DNA of 64,000 bases, taken from Primulina eburnea. Its lineage: Eukaryota; Streptophyta; Magnoliopsida; Lamiales; Gesneriaceae. Positions within the stretch are counted from its first letter, which is position 1. Each line of letters starts with the position of its first letter. This document shows, one piece after another, positions 9,792-21,622 of this stretch. Location: assembly GCF_022965805.1 (NCBI RefSeq), contig NC_133109.1, forward strand, positions 77,001 to 141,000, written 5' to 3'. The notes beneath the pieces were generated by a model. It was given only the letters and a program-made list of their open reading frames with translations, did not search any database and was not told where the DNA came from. The translations under genes were made by a program, and so were the position numbers.

Positions 9792-12700
9792 TTAAGAAAA
9801 CCTGAAATAAAAACAAACAATAATCAAATGCAACACAAAAAAAAAAAAAAAATCAAGGATCAGAAAGGGAAATAAACTCTTCTTGAAAGATTTATTTTCC
9901 AAAAATGGTTTAAGCCTTTGTCCATTCACTTTAAAAACATCACCATTTTTAGGATTTTCAATATCCACAGCTCCATAAGGATACACATGCTTTATAACAT
10001 ATGGGCCTGTCCATCTTGATCGTAATTTTCCTGGGAATATGTGAAGTCGAGAATTATAAAGCAAAACTTTTTTACCAATCTCAAAAGATTTTCTAAGAAT
10101 TGTTTTATCATGAAATGATTTGATTTTTGCTTTATAAATCCTTGAATTCTCATACGCATCATTTCTGAGTTCATCAAGTTCATTAAGTTGCAATTTACGC
10201 AATTTGTTGGCATCATCCATGCTTGAATTTAAAGTTTTTATCGCCCAATAAGCTTTATGTTCCAATTCCACAGGCAAATGACAATGTTTTCCATAAACCA
10301 ACCTATAGGGAGACATATTCAATGATGTTTTAAAAGCTGTTCGATATGCCCACAGTGCATCATTAAGTCGCAGAGACCAGTCTTTTCTATTTGAGTTAAC
10401 AGTTTTTTCCAAAATTTGCTTTATCTCCCTATTAGCTAATTCAACTTGTCCATTTGTTTGAGGATGATAAGGAGTTGTTACTTTGTGAGTAATACCATAT
10501 TTTTTCATTAATGAAGCAAATGGTTTATTAACAAAGTGAGTTCCCCCATCACTTATCATAGCTCGAGGAATTCCGAATCTACTAAAAATATTTTCTTTCA
10601 AAAATTTGATGACGATTTTATGATCATTTGTTCGACATGGAATTGCCTCTATCCATTTGGAAACATAATCAACTGCAACTAAAATATATAAGTATCCAAA
10701 CGACGGTGGAAAAGGTCCCATAAAATCTATTCCCCAACAATCAAATATTTCAATTTCAATGATAGGATTCAAAGGCATCATGTTTCTTTTTGAAATCGCA
10801 CCCAATTTTTGACAATTTTCACAGATCTTGCAGATTTCGTGGGTGTCTTTAAACAAAGTGGGCCAATAAAATCCACACTGCAAGATTTTTGCAGCTGTTT
10901 TCTTTGAAGAAAAATGTCCCCCGCATGCTTCTGAATGACAAAATTTAATGACACTACTTACCTCATTGTCGGGTATGCAACGTCGAAAAATTTGATCCGG
11001 ACAATACTTGAACAGATACGGATCATCCCAATAAAAGTTTTTTACCTCATTCAAAAATTTTCTTTTATCTTGGGAACTCCATTGCGGTGGCATTTTTCCT
11101 GTCACAAGAAAATTTACTATGTTAGCAAACCAAGGTGTAGTAGTAACTGAAAATAGATGTTCATCAGGAAAATTATCGTTAATTGGTGTCATTTCAAAAG
11201 ATGATCCTGTTACTAGTCTCGATAAATGATCGGCTACGACATTCTCGGTTCCTTTTTTATCTTTGATTACAATGTCAAATTCTTGGAGCAACAAAATCCA
11301 TCGTATCAGTCGTGGCTTTGCATCCTGTTTGGTCAACAAATATCTAATAGCAGAATGATCAGTAAACACGATAGTTGTTGATCCAATCAAATAAGAACGA
11401 AATTTATCTAATGCAAATATTACAGCAAGTAGCTCTTTTTCAGTTGTGGAGTAATTCATTTGAGCATTGTTTAAAGTTCTACTTGCATAATATATCACAT
11501 AAGGCTTACCGTTTCTTCTTTGACCCAATACTGCACCGACTGCATAATCACTCGCATCGCACATGATTTCAAATGGTAAAGACCAATCAGGAGGTTGCAT
11601 GATAGGAGCTGATGTTAAATGTCGAATGATTTTATCAAAAGCATTTTGACATTCTTGAGTCCACTCAAATGCACTGTCTTTTGTTAAGAGGTTACAAATG
11701 GGTTTAGAGATTAAACTAAAGTCCTTTATAAACCTCCTATAAAATCCAGCATGTCCCAAAAATGAGCGAATTTCTTTAATGGTTTTTGGAGGGGGTAAAT
11801 TGGCAATGACATCAACTTTTGCTTTATCGACTTCAATTCCATGAGATGACACGACATGTCCCAAAACAATTCCAGAAGTAATCATGTAATGACATTTTTC
11901 CCAATTTAAAATAAGACCTTTTTCCTCGCATCTTTTTAAAACTTTTTCCAAATTTTCAAGACAATTATCAAATGTATTCCCAAAAACAGTTAAATCATCC
12001 ATAAAAATTTCCAAACAATTTTCAACCATGTCGCAGAAAATGCTTAGCATACATCTTTGAAATGTTGCTGGGGCATTGCATAAACCAAATGGCATCCTTC
12101 TGAATGCAAATGTTCCAAAAGGACATGTGAATGTAGTTTTTTCTTGATCTTCGAGTGCAATGGGAATTTGATAATAGCCTGAATATCCGTCAAGAAAACA
12201 GTAGTAGGGATGACCTGCTACTCTTTCTAAAATTTGATCCAAAAATGGTAATGGAAAATGATCTTTTCTAGTGGCGTCATTTAATTTTCTATAATCAATA
12301 CACATCCGCCAACTAGATGGGACTCGACTTGTTAACAATTCACCTTTTTCATTTTTTATCACTGTGATGCCAGATTTTTTTGGAACTACTTGTGTTGGGC
12401 TTACCCACTTACTATCAGAAATAGGGTAGATAATTCCAACATCAAGTAGTTTGAGAACTTCAGTTTTCACAACATCTTTCATGTGTGGATTTAATCTCCT
12501 TTGTGGTTGTTGAGATATTTTTGCATTTTCTTCTAAGTGAATTTTGTGTGTGCAAATTAGTGGATTAATGCCCTTAAGATCTTTTAGTGTCCAACCAATT
12601 GCATTTTTATGTCTTTTAAGCATATCAACTAATTTACCTTCTTGATTACTTGAGAGTTTGGAAGAAATTACCACCGGATATGTTTCATCTTCTCCAAGAA

Positions 12701-15098
12701 ATGCATACTTCAATTCTTCTGGCAAGGGTTTTAACTCCAATACTGGTGGTTCGTCTTTGTTCTCATATTTTTCATCAAATTCTTTCTCTGATCCTGGTAA
12801 CGAGTGATACCTGAAAAAATCGTCAAGATCAATTTCAATATTTTCTTTAACAGTTTCAATTGAACAAATATCTAATTGATCACGAGTACTCCCTTCTTGA
12901 ATGTTTTCTTCCACAAGAGTTTCAATAAGATTTTCATCTTCACTTTCATCTCCTTTGTCATGTGGTTGCTTACAAAGATTAAAAACATTGAGCTCCAAGG
13001 TCATGTTACCAAATGACAACTTCATTATTCCATTCCTGCAATTTATAAGAGCATTAGAAGTTGCTAAAAATGGACGACCTAAAATTACAGGAATTGCATT
13101 ACAAGCTTCAATAGGTTGTGTATCTAAAACTATGAAATCGACAGGATATACAAAGTTATCAACTTGGACCAACACGTCTTCTACCATACCTCTTGGCACT
13201 TTAACAGATCTATCAGCAAGTAAAAGTGTTACCGAAGTAGGTTTTAACTCGCCTAGATTGAGTTCTTGATAAACTGAATATGGAAGTAAATTCACACTAG
13301 CTCCAAGGTCAAGCAAGGCTTTTTTAATCTTTCGTTCTCCAATAATACACGAAATAGTAGGACAACCAGGGTCTTTGTATTTCAAAGCATTATTATTTTG
13401 AATGATTGCACTTACTTGTTCGGCTAAAAATGCTTTCTTTTTCACATTCAATTTTCTTTTCACAGTGCACAAGTCTTTCAAAAATTTGGCATATGATGGT
13501 ACCTGTTTTATTGCATCTAATAAAGGAATATTAACTTTTACTTGTTTAAAAATATCATATATATCAGAATTCAAATTTGATTTTTTTGTATTTTTCAATG
13601 CATGAGGGAATGGTGGTGACACTGTCTGTTGAACCTCCTCTTCGCAAGTTATGGGTTCCACTTCCTTACCCTTTGGAGTTGATTTATCATCATTTTCACA
13701 AGGTTCAAGAATGGATTTTTCCACAACCTTACCACTTCGAAGGGTAATAACAGATTTTACCTGATCCATCGGTTGAGTTCCAGAAGTTCCAATTTGTGTA
13801 TGATGATCCTTGGGATTAGGCAGAGGTTGTGAAGGAAATTTACCTTTTTCATGAACATTAAGTGCAGATGCAAATTTAGCAAGAGTATCTTTCAAGTCTG
13901 TCATGGTTTGAGCAGTTTGAGTATTGATAGACTCTTGCTTTGCAATGAAAGAATTCAATGTATCTTCCAAATTTCTTTTCGGCGGAGGAACATAAGGTGC
14001 ATAATTTTGAAAATTTTGTTGATTTTGAAAATGTGGTTGCGGAAATTGTGCAGCATTATCATTCCTCCAACTAAAATTTGGATGATTTCGCCAACCTGGA
14101 TTGTAATTTTGAGAAAATGGTTCAAAATTTGGCCTTTTGAAATTGTTCAAAACATTGGCTTGCTCATGGAGACATTCTTTAAAAGAGGGCAAAGTGGGAC
14201 AATCTTTTGTAAAATGATCACTTGTATCACAGATGTGACACACAATTTCTTGAACAGATTTTAATTGACCATTCTTTTTCAATTCAAGTGCCTCAACTTT
14301 TCTTGCCAAAGAGGTAAATCTAGCTTGAAGATCATGTTCATCTTTGAGAGTGTACATACCTCCACCAGATGTAGGAGATTGAATCTTGTTTGATGGTTCG
14401 ATTGTACCTATAGTGTCCCAATTTTGAGCATTTTCAGCTAATGAATCGAGATACTCAATTGCCTCGTTCGGATCTTTATCTTCAAATGTTCCATTACACA
14501 TAAATTCAACCATTTGCCTATCTTTAGGTGTTAAGCCTTCATAAAATTGAGAAACAACTCTCCAAATTTCAAAACCATGATGTGGACAAAGATTAAGCAA
14601 TTCTTTGTATCTATCCCAACACTGATAAAAAGTTTCTCCTTGTTTTTGAGTGAAAGTGATGATTTGCCTTTTGAAAGAATTTGTTCTATGAGATGGAAAA
14701 AACTTTTTCAAAAATTGTTGTTGCAATTCATCCCAAGTTCGAATGGATCCCGATCTAAGATTTTGTAGCCAAGTTTTAGCTTTATCTTTTAAAGAAAAAG
14801 GAAAAAGCTTAAGGCGAATGGTGTTCATGCTACAATTTAGATCATTATATGTGTTGCACACTTCTTCAAACTCTCGTAAATGCATGTATGGATTTTCAGA
14901 ATCTAAGCCATGAAAGTTGGGTAAAAGTTGGATAATACCAGGCTTAAAATTGAAATGAGATGCATCGGGGGGAAAAACTAGACATGAAGGTGCACTAGTA
15001 CGTGTAGGATTCATGTGATCTCTAAGTGTTCTTCGTCTATCATGATCATGTTGAGATTGAATTTCATCTTCATTTTCTTGGATGGGTTCTTCCGCCAT
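9792..15098 (-). CDS. Athila-like gag-pol polyprotein of B, intact
   Basis: One open frame encodes about 1768 residues from [14 protein letters not shown]. The frame extends 36 codons further upstream, but that part is low-complexity Phe-rich. In order: gag core ([22 protein letters not shown]), CCHC knuckle [14 protein letters not shown] near 288, aspartic protease DLGAS near 598, reverse transcriptase with [20 protein letters not shown] and the catalytic FMDD near 1031, RNase H with [13 protein letters not shown] near 1183 and ADHLSRL, integrase zinc domain (HSEACGGHF...CKICENC) near 1390-1425, and the D-D-E core at GIDFMGPF near 1455, ISDGGTHF near 1518 and GQVELANRE near 1553. It ends shortly after the integrase, with no chromodomain. 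RT and integrase sequence and the single gag-pol frame fit the Athila lineage. All catalytic residues are present, so the copy may be competent. Confidence 0.95.
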   Translation of the reverse strand: MAEEPIQENEDEIQSQHDHDRRRTLRDHMNPTRTSAPSCLVFPPDASHFNFKPGIIQLLPNFHGLDSENPYMHLREFEEVCNTYNDLNCSMNTIRLKLFPFSLKDKAKTWLQNLRSGSIRTWDELQQQFLKKFFPSHRTNSFKRQIITFTQKQGETFYQCWDRYKELLNLCPHHGFEIWRVVSQFYEGLTPKDRQMVEFMCNGTFEDKDPNEAIEYLDSLAENAQNWDTIGTIEPSNKIQSPTSGGGMYTLKDEHDLQARFTSLARKVEALELKKNGQLKSVQEIVCHICDTSDHFTKDCPTLPSFKECLHEQANVLNNFKRPNFEPFSQNYNPGWRNHPNFSWRNDNAAQFPQPHFQNQQNFQNYAPYVPPPKRNLEDTLNSFIAKQESINTQTAQTMTDLKDTLAKFASALNVHEKGKFPSQPLPNPKDHHTQIGTSGTQPMDQVKSVITLRSGKVVEKSILEPCENDDKSTPKGKEVEPITCEEEVQQTVSPPFPHALKNTKKSNLNSDIYDIFKQVKVNIPLLDAIKQVPSYAKFLKDLCTVKRKLNVKKKAFLAEQVSAIIQNNNALKYKDPGCPTISCIIGERKIKKALLDLGASVNLLPYSVYQELNLGELKPTSVTLLLADRSVKVPRGMVEDVLVQVDNFVYPVDFIVLDTQPIEACNAIPVILGRPFLATSNALINCRNGIMKLSFGNMTLELNVFNLCKQPHDKGDESEDENLIETLVEENIQEGSTRDQLDICSIETVKENIEIDLDDFFRYHSLPGSEKEFDEKYENKDEPPVLELKPLPEELKYAFLGEDETYPVVISSKLSSNQEGKLVDMLKRHKNAIGWTLKDLKGINPLICTHKIHLEENAKISQQPQRRLNPHMKDVVKTEVLKLLDVGIIYPISDSKWVSPTQVVPKKSGITVIKNEKGELLTSRVPSSWRMCIDYRKLNDATRKDHFPLPFLDQILERVAGHPYYCFLDGYSGYYQIPIALEDQEKTTFTCPFGTFAFRRMPFGLCNAPATFQRCMLSIFCDMVENCLEIFMDDLTVFGNTFDNCLENLEKVLKRCEEKGLILNWEKCHYMITSGIVLGHVVSSHGIEVDKAKVDVIANLPPPKTIKEIRSFLGHAGFYRRFIKDFSLISKPICNLLTKDSAFEWTQECQNAFDKIIRHLTSAPIMQPPDWSLPFEIMCDASDYAVGAVLGQRRNGKPYVIYYASRTLNNAQMNYSTTEKELLAVIFALDKFRSYLIGSTTIVFTDHSAIRYLLTKQDAKPRLIRWILLLQEFDIVIKDKKGTENVVADHLSRLVTGSSFEMTPINDNFPDEHLFSVTTTPWFANIVNFLVTGKMPPQWSSQDKRKFLNEVKNFYWDDPYLFKYCPDQIFRRCIPDNEVSSVIKFCHSEACGGHFSSKKTAAKILQCGFYWPTLFKDTHEICKICENCQKLGAISKRNMMPLNPIIEIEIFDCWGIDFMGPFPPSFGYLYILVAVDYVSKWIEAIPCRTNDHKIVIKFLKENIFSRFGIPRAMISDGGTHFVNKPFASLMKKYGITHKVTTPYHPQTNGQVELANREIKQILEKTVNSNRKDWSLRLNDALWAYRTAFKTSLNMSPYRLVYGKHCHLPVELEHKAYWAIKTLNSSMDDANKLRKLQLNELDELRNDAYENSRIYKAKIKSFHDKTILRKSFEIGKKVLLYNSRLHIFPGKLRSRWTGPYVIKHVYPYGAVDIENPKNGDVFKVNGQRLKPFLENKSFKKSLFPFLILDFFFFFVLHLIIVCFYFRFS
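9802..9824 (-). promoter_or_regulatory. Candidate 3' splice site at the end of gag-pol of B
   Basis: The minus strand reads TTGTTTGTTTTTATTTCAG/G, a strong pyrimidine-rich acceptor, ending 8 nt before the gag-pol stop. A splice into this site would remove gag-pol and place the Cys-rich ORF first, in the way env-like ORFs of Athila elements are thought to be expressed. The matching donor would be near the leader; I did not pick one. Confidence 0.4.
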
Positions 15099-15263
15099 GT
15101 TTTGTAAAAATAAAGGGTTATTTCGAATGAGTCGACCACTAAGTGTACGTGACCAAATGCTCATGCAAATGCAAAACAAAAAGAAAAAAAAAACACACAA
15201 AAGCAATAAAAAGAAAAATAAACTTTAAACAATATTAAATAGACTTGAAATTAAATTATACTT

Positions 15264-15280
15264 CCCCGGCAACGGCGCCA
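15264..15280 (-). other. Primer binding site of B (tRNA-Asp)
   Basis: The plus strand reads CCCCGGCAACGGCGCCA, an exact match to the 3' end of plant tRNA-Asp, 6 nt from the LTR. Confidence 0.93.
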
Positions 15281-15286
15281 AAAACT

Positions 15287-16856
15287 TGTTGCGACTTTGA
15301 TTGTTGCACTCCCAAGAGCAGGTTGTCCACAAGTAGTATAATTCGGTGAGTCCGAATATCGTATCCACAGGGAAGCTAAGGTAATTACAAGTCCACTACA
15401 ATGTCTTTTTGTTTTTGTTTTTGTTTCTTTTTAATTTTAATTGAATCTTTAATGGGTAAATTTTAATTGTTCAAATTTAAATTTAAGTAGTTGAGATTAA
15501 AAGATCCACTCTTGGTATTTTAATAAAGTTAACATTAACGAACAATATTGAAATCCACTTAATAAAATGGTTCCAATATATTAAATAATCATATTTATAT
15601 TATGTTATAAATTATAATCTTATAAGTACATAATATATACCAAAACTTATAAATGTGGTCAAGTATTTATTGTGCTATATATATTTGTAAACACTAAATC
15701 AAGGTTCCCACTTTAAATGGTTGGTAAAACCAAACAAACATTTAAATGGTACCAATAAATTAATACTACAATATATTCATATATAATAAATCAAGGAATC
15801 CAAGTTAAATGGTTGGTAAAACCAAACTAACATTTAAATGGTTCCAAGAATTTAATATTATAATATATTTATATATAATAACTCAAGGCATCCATTTTAA
15901 ATGGTTGGTAATACCAAACTAACATTTAAATGGTTCCAAGAATTTAGTGTAACATATAGCAACAATAAATCAAAACTCCCACTTATAAGTAGGGTATAAA
16001 AATGCTTAAAGAAATAAATATAACATAAACAATAAATAATGATTAAATAATATAAAACATAGATTCTTACCTTATAATAACCTTATTATCATGCCAAGAG
16101 CTTCACCTTATCATCTCAACTTTAGGAAGTTAGCTATTCATTATTCAAAGTGTAAAACTTTGAATATGAAATTAACATGCTAATTATATTTAAATGAAGA
16201 AATAAAAGAAAAATATAGAGAGAAATATTATGAACTCAAAGATTTGTTCATAGAATGAGGGATATCTCAATACATTACAATGCACCCCTATTTATAGCCA
16301 AATTTGGGGAGACAACCACAAATAAAATATTATTTTTTACACATAAGTCTTCATTGGTGTTCCAAGAAATTAATATTATATTGCACATCACTTTTGACAA
16401 GCATCTTCTCCGAATTTTCTTCTTCACATAAAATGAAACATGTGGATAATTGAGTTGTCTAGTTGTGGTATTTTTTTCAGAATATTTGACCAAGTAGTTT
16501 GAGAGATATGGTCAAAATACTAGAGCATGGTAAAACTGCCACTCCTTCGGTAACTTTAATTGTTGCTTAATTTGATCCCAATTGTGAGAGGATTTTTATC
16601 TCATGCTTGCCACCAATATTGTAGATATTAACATCAACTTTCTACAGGTCCAAGAATCATCTTAATCCCATTTGCAACGCCAAGGTTATTCTTGTTTTAT
16701 CGAACCTGTAAAAATAGTAAAAACTTATAATTACACAACAACTTATATTTTATACAATTTATTATAAAACATATAATATTTAAAAATTTAATAAAACAAA
16801 AACTATATATTTATATTATAAAACATTTAATTAATGTACAATTTTTATGTTTATCA
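15287..16856 (-). repeat. 5' LTR of B
   Basis: This is the 1570-bp right copy, which drives leftward transcription. It has the same ends as the left copy and is followed by the target duplication ACGTT at 16857-16861. Confidence 0.93.
16288..16297 (-). promoter_or_regulatory. TATA box of the B 5' LTR
   Basis: Minus-strand CTATAAATAG lies within GGCTATAAATAGGGGTGC, about 560 bp from the LTR start. Transcription would begin about 30 nt further left, which puts the tandem repeats downstream in R/U5. The identical site in the 3' LTR is at 6437-6446. Confidence 0.7.
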
Positions 16857-16861
16857 ACGTT

Positions 16862-18784
16862 CCTACATGTCTAGTTGCCTCTCTAAGTGACAAACATTGG
16901 TTATGGCATAAAAGATTGAATCATCTGAACTTTAAGTCCATCAGTAATCTCAAGAAGCAGAACTTAGTTGACGGTTTATCTAATATCAGGTTTGTTAAGA
17001 ATCATGTTTGTTCTGCATGTCAGCTTGGTAATAAGGTGAGATCTAGCTTCAAAAACAAAGGTAGTAAATCATCTTCTAAATGTTTAGAATTACTTCATAT
17101 GGATTTATTCGGTCCAATTCCCATCATGAGCTTAGGGGGAATGAGATATTCTCTTGTTGTTGTTGATGACTACTCTAGATTCACCTGGGTAATATTTCTC
17201 ACTGGAAAAGACAAAACAAGCGGACTTCTGATCAAACTTCTGAAAAAGATTCAAAATGAAAAATCTACCTCTATTATTCAAATCAGAAGTGATCGAGGTA
17301 CTGAATTTACTAACAAGGTTCTTGAGTTATATTTAGATTAACTTGGTATACATCATGAGTATTCAGCTGCCAGAACACCTCAACAAAACGGAGTAGCTGA
17401 GAGGAGGAACAGAACTCTTAAGGAAGCTGCTAGAACAATGCTAGCAGATGCAGAAATTTCTCAGCGCTTCTGGGCAGAAGCTATCAATACAGCATGCTAC
17501 ACTCAGAACAGAACGATGATCAACAAAAGACACAATCAGACTCCATATGAAATATGAAAAGGGAGTAAGCCTAATGTATCTTACTTTCATGTATTTGGCT
17601 GCAAATGCTTTGTGCACAACAATGGTAAAAATCACTTATCTGCATTTGATTCAAAAGCAGATGCTGGACTTTTTCTTGGTTATTCAGCAGTAAGCAAAGC
17701 TTACAGGATCTTCAACAACAGAACTCTTAATGTTGAAGAATCTATTCATGTTGTCTTCGATGAAGACAGCAACATTCCTGAAATTACTAATGTTTCTGAT
17801 CTAAGTAACAGGATAGACAAAATTCATCTGGAACTGGACAGTGAAGATGATGATGAAACACGGGCAACGGATGTTCAAAACCCAGAACCAGATGTACCTG
17901 AGATAGAAATAGTAGTGCAGACACATGATGTCCCAGAACCAGTAGAAGAGATTCCAGAACCTACTGACGTTGTACCTGAACATGATTCAAATTGCTCAAA
18001 TCAGGAAGAAATTCCTTTAAATCCTTTCATTTGGAGAAAATCTCATCTGCCATCTCTAGTTATTGGAAATCCAGCAGCGCCTTTGAGAACCAGAAGGCAA
18101 ATGATCAATGAATATATGCATGCTGCTTTCATTTCTCAGAATGAACCAAAGAAGATTGAAGAAGCTCTTCTGGATTCAAGTTGGATTGAAACTATGGAAG
18201 AAGAGCTGAATCAATTCAAAAGAAACGAAGTATGGTTTCTTGTACATAAACCAACTCATCAAGCAGTAATTGGAACTCGGTGGGTATTTAGAAACAAGTT
18301 GAATGAAGAAGGCAATGTAGTCAGAAACAAAGCAAGACTGGTGGCTCAAGGGTTCAGACAAGAAGAAGGAATAGACTATGATGAAACCTTTGCACCAGTA
18401 GCAAGGCTCGAAGCTATCAGAATATTTTTGGCCTTTGTTGCATTCAAAAACTTTAAAGTATATCAAATGGATGTGAAAAATGCTTTACTAAATGGTATAC
18501 TGCACGAAGAAGTTTATGTGGAACAACCTCCAGGTTTTATTGATCATTTCTTACCCAATCATGTTTTTAAATTACATAAAGCATTATATGGTTTGAAACA
18601 GGCAACTAGGGCATGGTATGACACTCTGTCAAAGTTTCTTGTTAATCATGATTTTACTATTGGTGCAGTAGATAAAACTTTATTCACTTTCACCAAAAAT
18701 AAGCATATTCTTTTAATTCAAATTTATGTTAACGACATGATTTTGGGTCAACTAACCCCAAATTATGTGAAAAATTTGCTAAGA
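16862..18784 (+). pseudogene. Copia integrase and reverse transcriptase of A, broken
   Basis: This is the continuation of A's pol after B. It holds the GAG-pre-integrase HWLWHKRLNHLNF, integrase core LLHMDLFGPI, VVVDDYSRFTWV and SDRGTEF, with stops at 17339-17341 and 17556-17558. The following PQQNGVAERRNRTLKEAAR carries the catalytic Glu. Reverse transcriptase runs from about 18170 ([77 protein letters not shown]). The catalytic YVDD is YVND here, a loss of a metal-binding Asp. A single-base frame change around 18740-18750 leads to the stop at 18785-18787. The copy is therefore dead for both integration and reverse transcription. Confidence 0.9.
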
Positions 18785-18786
18785 TA

Positions 18787-19668
18787 ATGCAGGATCAATT
18801 CGAGATGAGTATGATGGGAGAATTAACATTCTTCTTAGGACTGCAGATTAAGCAGATGGACTCAGGAATTTTCATAAATCAAGCTAAGTATACGAAAGAA
18901 CTACTGAAAAAGTATGGCATGGAAAAATGCTCTGCTGCTTCTACTCCAATGAGCTCATCTACGAAACTTGATAAAGATGAGAGTGGAATTTCAGTAGAGG
19001 TAACTCAGTATCGTGGTCTTATTGGCTCTCTGCTGTATCTTACCGCAAGTAGACCAGATATATTGTTTGTTGTTTGTATTTGCGCAAGATTTCAGTCTGA
19101 CCCTAAGCAATCTCACTATATTGCTGCTAAACGCATATTGAAATATTTGAAGGGTACTCAAAATGTCGGTTTATGGTATCCCAAGGATTCATCTTTTAAT
19201 CTTATTGGATATTCAGATGCTGATTATGCAGGTTGTAAACTGGATAGAAAAAGTACCAGTGGATTTTGTCAATTTCTCGGTGATAGGTTGATCTCCTGGT
19301 TTAGTAAAAAGCAGACTTCCATAGCTACATCTACTGCAGAAGCAGAATATCTTGCTGCTGGAAGCTGCTGTGCTCAATTACTTTGGATGCAACAACAACT
19401 AAAAGATTATGGAGTTCAAGCTTCTGAGTCACCCATATTCTGTGACAATACAAGTGCTATAGCTATCGCGCATAATCCAGTATTACATTCCAGAACAAAG
19501 CACATAGACATCAGACATCATTTTATCAGGGATCATGTGCAGAAGAAGGACATTTGTCTGGAATATGTCTCTACTGATCAACAAACAGTAGATATCTATA
19601 CGAAACCTCTGCCCGAGAATAAGTTTTCTTACTTTCAAAATATTCTTGGATTAATAGACTTAACTTAG
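18787..19668 (+). pseudogene. C-terminal RT and RNase H of A
   Basis: This reads FEMSMMGELTFFLGLQIKQ, then YRGLIGSLLYLTASRPDI, SDADYAGCKLDRKSTSG, AEAEYLAAG, the RNase H Asp motif FCDNTSAIAIAHNP, SRTKHIDIRHHFIRD and the pol C-terminus QQTVDIYTKPLPENKF. This 293-codon stretch is undamaged but is out of frame with the reverse transcriptase before it, so no full pol can be made. It ends 724 nt before the TATA box of the next rightward-lying unit. The following ORFs on the other strand begin at 19798. Confidence 0.9.
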
Positions 19669-19797
19669 TTGTCTTATTGTTTCCTTTGTATTGATTTATC
19701 GTAATTCAGTCATCTCTTCTGATTATTTAAATTTTAGTTTGCAGATAATAAAAGTTAAGTGAGAAAGAAAATCAGTAAACATAAGATAATGATTTCA

Positions 19798-20205
19798 TTA
19801 AATATAAAAACGGGGGCGTACAGTCTCAATTTCTTGTTCAACGTACACCCTCCAGATTGCCAACCAAGCGGTCAGCTCACCGGTGGAAGTACGTAAAAAC
19901 TCCTCTGAAGAAGCAATCTTCTTCAGAGTTTTCAGCTCCTTCAAGTGCATGAGGAGATAGATGCCATCGTGAGAGACAACATCTGCACTATCAGCACTAT
20001 GAAGACGTAGATAGTACTTCCTCATAGTCATCAGTTCCTCTGTATTAGACAACCGTCCACTCTCAAAGGAGGACTGAAGCTCCTGAATCTTGGTCCAGGT
20101 TGCAAGTGTTTTCTCCAGCACCTGAACTTCAATAGTCTCCTTCCGAGCAGCTACCACCCCTCTCATGAATTCTTCAGCCAGATCAGGACTATTTTCTCTT
20201 GCCAT
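19798..20205 (-). CDS. Antisense ORF 1 of A (135 residues), unknown
   Basis: An intact ORF on the strand opposite to gag-pol lies between pol and the sense extra ORF. I do not recognise the family. The protein (MARENSPDLAEEFMRGVVAA...) is soluble, strongly helical and charged, with WTKIQELQSSFESG, MKYYLRL-type and LKELKTLKKIASSEEFL segments and a Trp-rich end TAWLAIWRVYVEQEIE. There is no signal peptide or membrane segment. A TATA box lies about 54 nt upstream. The unit (TATA, leader, ORF) resembles that of antisense ORF 2, as if duplicated. An ORF that stays open while gag, pol and the extra ORF around it have stops may be under selection or may be chance. Function unknown. Confidence 0.55.
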   Translation of the reverse strand: MARENSPDLAEEFMRGVVAARKETIEVQVLEKTLATWTKIQELQSSFESGRLSNTEELMTMRKYYLRLHSADSADVVSHDGIYLLMHLKELKTLKKIASSEEFLRTSTGELTAWLAIWRVYVEQEIETVRPRFYI

Positions 20206-20258
20206 TTTCTTTTATCTGTATTTGCTATATGTGACGATATGTATAACATTTATGCCTG

Positions 20259-20267
20259 TATTTATAG
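20259..20267 (-). promoter_or_regulatory. TATA box for antisense ORF 1
   Basis: Minus-strand ATCTATAAATACAGGCA lies 54-62 nt before the ATG at 20205, as expected for a plant TATA promoter with a short leader. Confidence 0.5.
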
Positions 20268-20832
20268 ATGAAAACCAGGTACCAAAGATCGAGGTAATCA
20301 TGACTACAGTGGGGAATGTGAAGCGTTCTGAGCTACGCTATTGACGGTTCATTTACCAAAAATTATTATTTAATAGTTGCATTAATTTAAAAAGATTATT
20401 CTATTCTTGCATCTAATAGCAGAAGGCAGTTTTTCTTGAAACAATGCATCTACTAGTTTCTTCCGTCAAGAGAATGAATTTATGCGTAATTTCCAGTAGA
20501 AGATAGCCTTACATGACAAATTCCCTCTGATATTTTTAACGACAGGTCTCATTTTAAGAAGCTTAAAGGACTCAAGTCAACCGAAATTTCTTCAGAATCT
20601 TCTGATTCTTACAGACTAAATTCTTCTTATCCTTACTTTTATATCTTTCAATGAAAACAGTAGATAAACATGATACATCAAAATGAGATTTTTGATAAAA
20701 CCAGATACATTACATTGTGTTTATCTACTACATTTGTTGATATCAGCAGCTTGAAGTATCTTTCATATTGCAAAGTATTTCAACAAGAACCTATCTAAGG
20801 GCTGCTGTGATTCTAAACTGAGGATTTTATTC

Positions 20833-21024
20833 CTAATCCTCATATATTGGAAGAGGATGGTCTTCTTCGAAAAGAATCCAGCAAGCTTGAATCTTGCCAG
20901 CAATAATGTATTGGAAAAGGATGTCTTCAAACATCTGATTAAGAGCCGCTGGAAGATGCCTTTGGAATTCTTCTACTGATTCAGTCTCTAGAGAAGACTC
21001 CGAGCTGATAGTTGATTTACTCAT
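20833..21024 (-). CDS. Antisense ORF 2 of A (63 residues), unknown
   Basis: A short ORF reads MSKSTISSESSLETESVEE, then LPAALNQMFEDILF, GKIQACWILFEEDHPLPIYED. I chose the ATG at 21024 because it follows the TATA box by about 41 nt. The open frame runs on upstream to 21135, past the TATA box. The start is Ser/Glu-rich and the rest helical. It is shorter than antisense ORF 1 and only vaguely alike in its C-terminal W-I/V-x-[FY]-x-E run, so homology of the proteins is uncertain even though the upstream DNA is clearly related. Function unknown. Confidence 0.4.
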   Translation of the reverse strand: MSKSTISSESSLETESVEEFQRHLPAALNQMFEDILFQYIIAGKIQACWILFEEDHPLPIYED

Positions 21025-21064
21025 ATTTGTTTGAGATAAGTAACTTATTTTGAAAACTTGCAGG

Positions 21065-21073
21065 TATTTATAG
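21065..21073 (-). promoter_or_regulatory. TATA box for antisense ORF 2
   Basis: Minus-strand TTCTATAAATACCTGCA shares CTATAAATAC with the box of antisense ORF 1 and has nearly the same spacing to its ATG. Confidence 0.5.
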
Positions 21074-21622
21074 AAGGAAATGTATAAACTCTGACTGATC
21101 AGCTTCATCCCGGATATCGAAGAGTCACCCGTCACCTCCCTCAGATATCGTATCTCTGCACTTAATTATTGCACACATTTAGGGGGAACTTTATTCGGAT
21201 TTATCATTGATTTTCTGATTTTATGAAAAAAACAGAAGGCGGTTTGTCTCTTCAAATAAAACAACGTGTCTACTAGTTCTGTCAAAGCACTGAATTCATG
21301 TCAGCACTTTGAAACTTCCAGCAGACGTTATCATAAAAAGACAAATCCTCTTCTGATTATTCTCAATAACCACTTGGACAGCCCGCGCTATTTTCAAATT
21401 TTTTTTCATTCGTGTCTCTGACACCCTCTACAAAAATTTTCAAATTTTTAACCGTAAACATACTGACACGTGTCCTTGTGTTTACCATAACGGCTGTACA
21501 TTTTTTTATATTTACAGTTTTTTGTTTTAATTACGATTCCAGACTCTCTGCTATCTCACTACTGCTTTCTCACGAATCTTTCTATCTACTGCAAACTGTC
21601 TAATTCACCTTTGCTTAGAAAA

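Larger units (their letters stand above)
5436..16856 (-). mobile_element. Athila-like Ty3/gypsy retrotransposon B carrying a LOG gene
   Basis: This is an 11,421-bp element with two 1570-bp LTRs, tRNA-Asp PBS, polypurine tract and a perfect 5-bp target duplication ACGTT (5431-5435 and 16857-16861). The LTRs are equal in length and I saw no difference between them line by line, which means a recent insertion. On the minus strand the order is 5' LTR, gag-pol in one frame, Cys-rich ORF, LOG gene, T-rich non-coding region, polypurine tract and 3' LTR. Athila elements usually carry an env-like ORF where the two extra genes sit here. Confidence 0.93.
20400..21400. repeat. Diverged tandem duplication upstream of the antisense ORFs
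   Basis: 20418-20580 and 21232-21400 share an ordered series of blocks: CAGAAGGC[AG]GTTT, TCTACTAGTT, GTCAA, GAATT[CT]ATG, TTCCAG[TC]AGA, GACAAAT and TCTGAT. The blocks are spaced alike, each upstream of one antisense ORF and its TATA box. This suggests a promoter-plus-ORF unit was duplicated in tandem and then diverged. Confidence 0.55.
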
